DNA of 8,381 nt from Candidatus Kuenenia stuttgartensis (lineage in GTDB: Bacteria; Planctomycetota; Planctomycetia; Pirellulales; UBA1268): the NCBI GenBank assembly GCA_945876515.1, contig CAMCPF010000117.1, positions 1 to 8,381 on the forward strand, in the 5' to 3' direction. Positions 1 to 6,439 of the stretch are shown piece by piece. The position numbers were made by a program, and so were the translations under genes. A model generated the notes under the pieces. The model had not been told where the DNA came from and did no database searches. It worked only from the letters and a program-made list of their open reading frames with translations. Positions within the stretch are counted from its first letter, which is position 1; each line of letters opens with the position of its first letter.

Positions 1-65
1 AAGCAGTCGTCTCTTTGTGCGGTGGGCCTCTCATCGGCGCCCGACGTGACGCGTCCACGAGCCTC

Positions 66-1971
<1,906 letters not shown>

Positions 1972-1979
<8 letters not shown>

Positions 1980-2604
1980 CAAACACCCCGAGCCGCGGCG
2001 GTCGGATGGACAGGGTGCGGTGGCCAGGCTCGTGGCCGCCTTCGCCGACCTGCCCGGTATCGGCCGGCGGACCGCCGAACGGCTCGCCTATCACGTCTTG
2101 ATGATGCCCCGCGAGCCGGCCCTCGAGTTTGCGGCCGCGATCAGGGCGGTGAAGGAGAACCTCCGCCCCTGCGGCACCTGCGGCAACCTGGCCGAGGGCG
2201 AGGAGTGCGAAATCTGCCGCGACCCCAAGCGCGACCGCGGGCTGCTCTGCGTGGTGGAGCAGGTGCGGGACCTGTTGGCGCTGGAGCAGGCGGGGGCCTA
2301 CCGCGGTCTCTACCACGTGTTGCAAGGAAGGCTCGCGCCCCTGGAGGGCAGGGGGGCGGAGCGGCTCACGCTCGAATCACTCGAGGCCCGGGTCCGCGGC
2401 GGCGGGTTTCGCGAGGTCATCCTCGGCACCACGCCCAACGTGGAGGGTGATGCGACCGCCCTCTTGGTCACCGAACGGCTGGCCGGGCTGCCGGTGGAGA
2501 TCACGCGGCTGGCTCGCGGCCTGACGGTGGGCGCCTCGCTCGAGCAGGCCAATCGCGAGATGCTCGCCGACGCCATCGCCGGCCGCCGCCGCTGGGCCGA
2601 CTGA
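1972..2604 (+). CDS. recR: Recombination mediator protein RecR
   Basis: RecR acts with RecF/RecO to load RecA onto SSB-coated gaps in double-strand DNA. The 210-residue protein is of normal length for the family (about 200). It shows the N-terminal helix-hairpin-helix (LPGIGRRTAERLA, 27-39), a four-cysteine zinc finger (C67, C70, C79, C82), a Toprim domain starting at LLCVVEQ (91-97) and continuing through GLYHVLQGRLAPLEG (112-126), and the C-terminal TPNVEGDATALL and LARGLTVGASLEQAN blocks. The ATG at 1972 follows a good GAGGGAG-type Shine-Dalgarno inside the end of dnaX and shares ATGGCTGA with the dnaX stop, so translation is probably coupled. The ybaB/ebfC gene that sits between dnaX and recR in many bacteria is absent here. 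Confidence 0.97.
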
Positions 2605-2730
2605 CGACAGCCTTCGCTCCGGGCCGCGCTCACGCAATTCTCACCGCTCAGCCGCCGATCCTGCTCCCTGAGGTATCCTACAGGCAGGGGCGACCGCGGC
2701 AGCCCCTGGGATGTTTGGAGCGAGACAGCG
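2605..2730 (+). promoter_or_regulatory. recR-rpoN intergenic: possible rpoN promoter and leader hairpin
   Basis: This 126-base spacer holds a TATCCT at 2674-2679 that could be a -10 element, though no good -35 lies 16-18 bases upstream. Immediately downstream is a 7-bp perfect hairpin, CAGGGGC at 2685-2691 with GCCCCTG at 2702-2708 and a 10-base loop. A GGAG Shine-Dalgarno at 2717-2720 lies 10 bases before the rpoN ATG. If TATCCT is used, the hairpin would be in the 5' leader of rpoN. No T-run follows, so a classical terminator is unlikely. The promoter call is weak; the hairpin and Shine-Dalgarno are directly visible. Confidence 0.3.
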
Positions 2731-4335
2731 ATGCGGATGTCGTTCGGCCAGGAAATGCGGTTGGCGCAGAAGCAGGTGCTCGCGCCACGCATGATCCAGT
2801 CGATGGAGATCCTGCAACTGCCTGTCTTGGCCCTCGAGGAGCGGATCGAGCAGGAGATTCAGAACAACGAGACGCTCGAGGTGGACGAGGCCGGTCAGGA
2901 GGACGGATCGGCACCGGAGGCCTCCGGTGCTGACGGGGGCGCGGAGCCCGTCGCCTCGTCCAAGACCGTTGACGAGACCCCGCTGGTCGTCGATCACGAG
3001 CACGCCAACCAGGCCGACTTCGAGCGGTCGTATGACTGGTCGGCCGAATACCCCGACAGCGACGACGATCGGAGCCGGCCCTCCGCGGCCCAGATCGACC
3101 AGGCTGGCGACCGCTATCTCGACCTGATGGCCAACATGCAGGAGCGGCCCGAGACGCTCTGCGACCATCTGCACGCCCAGCTTGCCAGTGAGGACCTGCC
3201 AGAATCGGTCCGCGAGGCGGCCGACAAGATCATCTACAACCTCGACGCCAACGGCTACCTGCCGATGCCGCTGGCCGAGCTCGTCGATCCCGACGGCGCC
3301 GACGACCAGCTCGCGACGCTCGAGCGGGCGCTCAAGGTCGTGCAGGGGCTCGATCCGCCCGGCGTGGCGGCCCGCGATCTTCGGGAGTGCCTCCTCCTCC
3401 AGATTCGCCATGACATGCCGAACGCCCGGCAGTTGCGCCGGCTCGTGGCCGACCATCTCGAGGATCTCGGCGGCAATCGCCTCCCGCGGATCGAGAAGAA
3501 GATGGGGCTCTCCCTCGAGGAGATCGAGGCGCTCCGCGACCAGCTCCACTCGCTGAGGCCCAAGCCCGGGGCGGTCTTCACGACGCCGATCGTGGTGCCG
3601 GTGAAGCCCGACGTCTACGTCGAGCAGCAGCCCGACGGCACCTGGAAATGCCGGCTCGAGGAGATCGACCTGCCCGCGCTGCGGATCAGCCCGACCTACC
3701 GCGAGATGCTGCTCTCGCCTGACACCGACCCGGCCACTCGGGAATACATCAAGCGGAAGATCAACTCCGCCCAGTGGCTGATCGACGCGATCGAGCAGCG
3801 CCGCAGCACGCTCCTCAAGACGGCCCAGGCAATCGTGGACCACCAGACGCGGTTCCTGGTCGAGGGAGCCGAGGCGCTCGAGCCGCTCAAGATGCAGCAG
3901 ATCGCCGACCGGATCGGAATGCACGTGACCACGGTCAGCCGGGCGGTCGACGACAAATGGCTGCAGACCTCGCGGGGCCTTCACCCACTGCGAAAGTTCT
4001 TCGTCGGGGGCACGACCAGCGCGGATGGCGATGAGGTGGCCTGGGACACCGTCCGGCTCAAGCTCCAGGAGATCGTGGACGGCGAGCCCAAGGATTCGCC
4101 CTACAGCGACGACGACCTGGTCGAGGAACTGGCGAAGCGGGGCATCAAGGTGGCCCGGCGGACGGTCACGAAGTATCGCAAGGCGATGAAGATTCCGAGT
4201 TCGCGGCAGCGTCGCGACTGGAAGCTGGCCCGGGCCGCCCAGCCCACCGGCGAGGCCGCTCCGGTCCCGCTGGCCGGGCAGGACGTGCCTCCGATCGGGC
4301 CGTTGCTCGATGTGCTGTCCGGGCTGGAAGACTGA
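2731..4335 (+). CDS. rpoN: RNA polymerase sigma-54 factor
   Basis: Sigma-54 directs RNA polymerase to -24/-12 promoters and needs an AAA+ enhancer-binding activator to open them. The 534-residue protein shows region I, which contacts the activator (QVLAPRMIQSMEILQLP, 15-31), then a long acidic, low-complexity region II (about 50-125), the core-binding domain (about 128-325), a helix-turn-helix (KMQQIADRIGMHVTTVSRAV, 387-406), and the RpoN box ARRTVTKYRK at 475-484 that reads the -24 element, followed by IPSSRQRR. About 39 residues extend past this point (496-534), longer than in typical members, ending in PPIGPLLDVLSGLED. A GGAG at 2717-2720 supports the ATG at 2731; the ATG at 2737 is an alternative costing two residues. 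No -24/-12 promoter or activator gene was found in the window. Confidence 0.97.
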   Translation: MRMSFGQEMRLAQKQVLAPRMIQSMEILQLPVLALEERIEQEIQNNETLEVDEAGQEDGSAPEASGADGGAEPVASSKTVDETPLVVDHEHANQADFERSYDWSAEYPDSDDDRSRPSAAQIDQAGDRYLDLMANMQERPETLCDHLHAQLASEDLPESVREAADKIIYNLDANGYLPMPLAELVDPDGADDQLATLERALKVVQGLDPPGVAARDLRECLLLQIRHDMPNARQLRRLVADHLEDLGGNRLPRIEKKMGLSLEEIEALRDQLHSLRPKPGAVFTTPIVVPVKPDVYVEQQPDGTWKCRLEEIDLPALRISPTYREMLLSPDTDPATREYIKRKINSAQWLIDAIEQRRSTLLKTAQAIVDHQTRFLVEGAEALEPLKMQQIADRIGMHVTTVSRAVDDKWLQTSRGLHPLRKFFVGGTTSADGDEVAWDTVRLKLQEIVDGEPKDSPYSDDDLVEELAKRGIKVARRTVTKYRKAMKIPSSRQRRDWKLARAAQPTGEAAPVPLAGQDVPPIGPLLDVLSGLED

Positions 4336-4346
4336 GCGGGGGCCGC

Positions 4347-4373
4347 GCCGGCTTGCCGGTTCGGCGAGCCGGC
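4347..4373 (+). terminator. 11-bp hairpin between rpoN and nrdR
   Basis: Positions 4347-4357 pair with 4363-4373 through 11 pairs, one a U-G wobble in the plus-strand RNA, around a GGTTC loop. It begins 12 bases after the rpoN stop. No T-run follows, so it may be a rho-independent-like pause, an mRNA-end stabiliser, or an operator-like palindrome. A TTGCCG at 4353-4358 that could serve as an nrdR -35 lies in its left arm. Confidence 0.4.
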
Positions 4374-4382
4374 CTCTACATT
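4353..4382 (+). promoter_or_regulatory. Candidate nrdR promoter
   Basis: TTGCCG at 4353-4358 (4 of 6 matches to TTGACA) and TACATT at 4377-4382 (4 of 6 matches to TATAAT) are 18 bases apart. A start just downstream would give a leader of roughly 20 bases containing the GAGG Shine-Dalgarno at 4396-4399. The -35 overlaps the palindrome at 4347-4373, which could allow a repressor to act there. Read-through from rpoN is an equally good alternative. Confidence 0.28.
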
Positions 4383-4406
4383 CCCGCAACCCTGCGAGGC
4401 CCTGCG

Positions 4407-4880
4407 ATGCGCTGCCCCTTCTGCCGAGCCGATAATGATCGGGTCATCGACTCCCGAGCCGGCGACGACGGTGGATCGATTCGCCGCCGCCGCGAGTGCC
4501 TCGCCTGCCGGCGGCGGTTCACCACCTACGAGCGGATCGAGCGGCAGCTGCTCACGGTGGTCAAGAAAGGGGGCGTCCGCGACCCATTCGACCGCGACAA
4601 GATCAAGCGCGGTCTGGCCAAGGCCTGCTGGAAGCGGCCCGTCACTGAGGATGACATCGAGCAGGCGGTGGCGGCGGTCGAGGCCGAGCTCTACGGCGCC
4701 TACGAAAACGAGGTGCCGAGTCAGGTGATCGGCGAGCGAATCATGGAACTGCTCAAGGGACTCGACCAGGTGGCCTACGTCCGATTCGCGAGCGTGTATC
4801 GAGAGTTCAAGGACGTCCGTGACTTCGTCGATGAACTCGAGCCGATCCTGGCTCAGTCGCCGCCGTCCGGCGGCCGCTGA
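4407..4880 (+). CDS. nrdR: Transcriptional repressor NrdR
   Basis: NrdR represses ribonucleotide reductase genes by sensing ATP and dATP. The 157-residue protein matches the usual family length. It starts MRCPFC, with zinc-ribbon cysteines C3, C6, C31 and C34 and the conserved VIDSR and RRFTTYER blocks, and is followed by an ATP-cone domain (about 47-137) including KKGGVRDPFDRDKI. I chose the ATG at 4407 because NrdR proteins begin at this CPFC motif and a GAGG lies 7 bases upstream at 4396-4399. The upstream TTG at 4353 would add 18 unconserved residues. The gene follows rpoN by 71 bases on the same strand. Its last 28 bases overlap the end of the convergent moaC. No reductase gene is in the window and I did not recognise an NrdR box. 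Confidence 0.97.
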   Translation: MRCPFCRADNDRVIDSRAGDDGGSIRRRRECLACRRRFTTYERIERQLLTVVKKGGVRDPFDRDKIKRGLAKACWKRPVTEDDIEQAVAAVEAELYGAYENEVPSQVIGERIMELLKGLDQVAYVRFASVYREFKDVRDFVDELEPILAQSPPSGGR

Positions 4881-5329
4881 TAGTCGCCCCGCACGCCGCC
4901 GGTCTTCTCCTCGAGGCGGACACCGGCCAGTTCCATCGCCGGATCGATCGACTTGGCCATGTCGTAGATCGTGAGGGCCGCGGCCGTCGCCGCGACGAGC
5001 GCCTCCATCTCGACTCCGGTGCGGGCCGTGGCCCGGACGGTGGCCTGAATCACGACGTGGTCGTCGGGCGTGCAGTCGATCATCACCTCGACCGCGTCGA
5101 GCGGCAGCGGGTGGCAGAGCGGCACGAGCTCGCTCGTCCGCTTGGCGGCCATGATTCCGGCCAGGCGGGCGGCGGCGAGAGCGTCGCCCTTTTTCAACCG
5201 CCCAGACCGAATCTGCTCGAGCGTCGCCGGACGGGCCAGGAGCCGAGCGGAGGCCCGTGCCGTGCGCACCGACACCGCCTTGCCGCCGACGTCGACCATC
5301 CGGATGTCGGCGGGGGACGAATCGCTCAT
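4853..5329 (-). CDS. moaC: Cyclic pyranopterin monophosphate synthase MoaC
   Basis: MoaC converts the MoaA product (3',8-cyclo-7,8-dihydro-GTP) to cyclic pyranopterin monophosphate in molybdenum-cofactor synthesis, in the cytoplasm. The 158-residue protein shows the N-terminal IRMVDVGGK, then KKGDALAAARLAGIMAAKRT (46-65), LCHPLPL (71-77), GVEMEALVA (105-113), and IYDMAKSID (121-129). It ends with KTGGVRGDY (142-150). D123 and K126 correspond to the catalytic Asp/Lys pair of E. coli MoaC, and K46/K47 and H73 also fit conserved active-site positions. The ATG at 5329 was chosen because the conserved protein begins there. No Shine-Dalgarno is seen, but an extended -10 element ends 6 bases before it, so the message may be leaderless. 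No other Mo-cofactor gene is adjacent. Confidence 0.96.
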   Translation of the reverse strand: MSDSSPADIRMVDVGGKAVSVRTARASARLLARPATLEQIRSGRLKKGDALAAARLAGIMAAKRTSELVPLCHPLPLDAVEVMIDCTPDDHVVIQATVRATARTGVEMEALVAATAAALTIYDMAKSIDPAMELAGVRLEEKTGGVRGDYQRPPDGGD

Positions 5330-5335
5330 GGCACG

Positions 5336-5344
5336 ATGATACCA
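5336..5344 (-). promoter_or_regulatory. Extended -10 promoter element of moaC
   Basis: On the minus strand TGG-TATCAT occupies 5344-5336: TATCAT differs from TATAAT at one position and carries the TGn extension. Only 6 bases separate it from the moaC ATG at 5329, so transcription would be expected to start at or next to the A of the ATG. No clear -35 is visible at the normal distance, as is common for extended -10 promoters. Confidence 0.5.
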
Positions 5345-5362
5345 GGCTGCCGGCGCAACGCG

Positions 5363-5398
5363 ACGGCCCGGCGCTCCCCGAGGGGTGCGCCGGGCCGT
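5363..5398 (-). terminator. Strong 12-bp hairpin between the HTH-receiver gene and moaC
   Basis: ACGGCCCGGCGC at 5363-5374 is the exact reverse complement of GCGCCGGGCCGT at 5387-5398. The interior (5375-5386) can add a CCC/GGG stem after one T-T mismatch. It lies 70 bases after the HTH-receiver stop and 18 bases upstream of the moaC -10 element. Its stability suggests a transcription terminator or barrier for the upstream gene, but no U-tract follows on the minus strand. Being symmetric, it could also be a protein-binding site over the moaC upstream region. Confidence 0.5.
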
Positions 5399-5421
5399 GG
5401 CCATGGAGTCGCCGGTGAGTT

Positions 5422-5461
5422 GGGTCGAGACCCGTTCCGCCGGCCTTGGGCCGCCGGGGAA
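5422..5461 (-). terminator. Tandem hairpins directly after the HTH-receiver gene
   Basis: GGGT at 5422-5425 pairs with ACCC at 5430-5433 around a CGAG tetraloop (or GGGTC with GACCC and a 2-base loop). CGGCC at 5441-5445 pairs with GGCCG at 5449-5453, and the flanking bases 5436-5439 and 5455-5458 extend this stem after one mismatch. They begin 7 bases past the stop codon. No T-run follows. They may protect or end the message together with the larger hairpin at 5363-5398. Confidence 0.35.
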
Positions 5462-5468
5462 CGCGGCC

Positions 5469-6041
5469 TCAGACCAGCTCCTTCTTGGCGCCGATGAGCG
5501 TGCGGAGCCGCTCGGCCAACAGCGCCACGTCGAAGGGCTTCTTGAAGCTCTCGTTGACGTGGTTGCGGTCGACCGTGATCTGCGACCCGTCGTCGGGCAA
5601 GAGGGCGATCACGATCGTGTCGGCGTACTCGGGATTCCGCTTCAGGTTTTGGCAAATCTGCTGGGCGTCGATCCGGCCGATCGAGTAGTCCACCACGATG
5701 CAGTCGGGATGGAAGCTCTCGGCCTGGATCCCGGCCTCGAAGCCGCTGGCAGCGACCTGGATCTTGAACGACTTCTCGACGGGGAGGTGCCGCTTGACGT
5801 TCTCGATCAGGACCTGGTCCTGGCCGACGAGCAGCACCTTTGCCATCGCCTCGTCCTCGAGGTCACCCAGCGGCATGCCGTGCTCCTTGAGGAACTTGAT
5901 CAGATACTCCCGCGGGATGCGGCGGTCTTGGCTGCCCGGGATGCGGTAGCCCTTGAGCCGGCCGGAGTCGAACCACTTGCTCACCGTGCGGGGAGCAACT
6001 TTACAGATCTTGGCGACCTGGCCTGTCGTAAAAACCTTCAT
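5469..6041 (-). CDS. DNA-binding protein: MerR/excisionase-type HTH fused to a C-terminal degenerate receiver domain
   Basis: The 190-residue protein begins MKVFTTGQVAKICKV, a MerR/BldC/excisionase-like helix-turn-helix covering about 4-54 (TVSKWFDSGRLKGYRIPG, then RRIPREYLIKFL). A short linker with MPLGDLEDEAM follows, then a CheY-like receiver (about 67-187). The receiver keeps the phospho-acceptor position (D118 in IVVDYS) and the Lys-Pro pair (K168-P169). The usual acidic pair reads G73-Q74 (followed by D75), and the switch Thr/Ser position appears to be L147. DNA binding is therefore likely, but classical phosphorylation is doubtful. Domain order is reversed relative to most response regulators. 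The ATG at 6041 has a GGAG Shine-Dalgarno (6053-6050) 8 bases upstream. No sensor kinase is near. I recognise the type as common in Planctomycetes but know no assigned target. Confidence 0.9.
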   Translation of the reverse strand: MKVFTTGQVAKICKVAPRTVSKWFDSGRLKGYRIPGSQDRRIPREYLIKFLKEHGMPLGDLEDEAMAKVLLVGQDQVLIENVKRHLPVEKSFKIQVAASGFEAGIQAESFHPDCIVVDYSIGRIDAQQICQNLKRNPEYADTIVIALLPDDGSQITVDRNHVNESFKKPFDVALLAERLRTLIGAKKELV

Positions 6042-6085
6042 CGCGTGGACTCCATGAATGGATCTTTCGTGTCCTGAATCGACAT
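6038..6085 (-). CDS. Possible 15-residue leader peptide overlapping the HTH-receiver start
   Basis: An ATG at 6085 opens a 15-codon frame (MSIQDTKDPFMESTR) that stops at the TGA inside ATGA, overlapping the start of the HTH-receiver gene. This is the classic layout for translational coupling. No convincing Shine-Dalgarno precedes it. The same frame is open further upstream to 6346, but that part does not look coding. Short ATGA-overlapping frames are common by chance, so this is a suggestion only. Confidence 0.15.
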   Translation of the reverse strand: MSIQDTKDPFMESTR

Positions 6086-6428
6086 GGCCAGTCCGCCGGT
6101 GCGAGACCCGCGGGACACGGCCCCCCTGTGGTGCGAATCGGTCGAGCCACGCGGGGAGCGACGCACCGTCGTGCCCCACGCCGGAAGGGTCCGGGGGCGC
6201 AGGAGGGGCGTGAGAAGGGCCGAACACCGGTCACCGCCCGAAAATGGGTGGTGGCCGGAATCGACCTTGGACTCGCAGGATTCCCCCCCTGCGCCACGCC
6301 TCCGGGCGGCCGGGATCGCTCCCGGACACGTCCGTGACGTGACCATCCAAGCGTGTAGATCGAAAGATCGCGTCGTGCGACTTGAGCCGAACTTCGGGGA
6401 CGCACCGGACGAAGCGGAAAAACGGGGC
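6042..6428. other. 387-base non-coding, hairpin-rich region between smc and the HTH-receiver gene
   Basis: I see no credible gene here. It contains at least six stem-loops: 6153-6177 (10 bp with one mismatch), 6181-6194 (5 bp), 6227-6258 (13 bp with two G-U pairs in plus-strand sense), 6274-6293 (6 bp), 6310-6325 (6 bp, GCGA tetraloop in minus-strand sense) and 6327-6341 (6 bp, 3-base loop). GATC-GAAA-GATC at 6358-6369 makes a further small GNRA-capped stem in plus sense. It must also hold the promoter of the HTH-receiver gene, which I could not locate. The two largest hairpins contain G-U pairs only in plus-strand sense, which slightly favours an RNA on that strand. No known RNA family was recognised. 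Confidence 0.5.
6227..6258 (+). other. 13-bp hairpin, possible non-coding RNA element
   Basis: Bases 6227-6239 pair with 6246-6258 over 13 continuous pairs, with G-U wobbles at 6231/6254 and 6236/6249 in plus-strand RNA and a GAAAAT loop. On the minus strand these wobbles become C-A mismatches. No T-run follows on either strand. Confidence 0.35.
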
Positions 6429-6439
6429 TCAGGCCGCCC
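6418..6439 (-). terminator. Weak intrinsic terminator of smc
   Basis: On the minus strand GGGC (6439-6436) pairs with GCCC (6428-6425) around a 7-base loop containing the smc stop codon, and a TTTTT tract follows at 6422-6418. The stem is only 4 bp, so termination may be partial or rely on the hairpins at 6310-6341 farther downstream. Confidence 0.35.

Noticed and set aside
2641..4389. Long minus-strand open frame (582 codons) opposite rpoN
   Set aside because: It mirrors rpoN codons in a GC-rich genome, has no recognisable domain, and rpoN on the other strand is unmistakable.
5329..5343. TGGCAC resembling a sigma-54 -24 element
   Set aside because: The required TTGC at the -12 spacing is absent (TACC instead), and it overlaps the moaC start in the wrong direction.
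5385..6077. Plus-strand open frame (230 codons) opposite the HTH-receiver gene
   Set aside because: Leu/Val/Asp-rich antisense reading of a clearly conserved gene; no motif or start signal.
6181..6210. GCCGGAAGG resembling the SRP RNA apical loop
   Set aside because: The asymmetric-loop bases and AGCAG partner strand of SRP domain IV are missing.
6121..6291. Two C-runs (C6 at 6121-6126 and C7 at 6283-6289) as phase-variation tracts
   Set aside because: They lie outside coding sequence and away from any identified promoter spacing, so length changes have no evident effect.
6241..6303. tRNA-like T-arm motif (GGTCGATTCCGGCC) on the minus strand
   Set aside because: The T-loop is one base short, no matching acceptor stem or anticodon arm exists, and the total length is too small.
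6061..6369. Inverted 9-base repeat (GATCTTTCG at 6061-6069, CGAAAGATC at 6361-6369)
   Set aside because: A 9-base match across about 390 bases is expected by chance often enough; flanking bases do not extend it.
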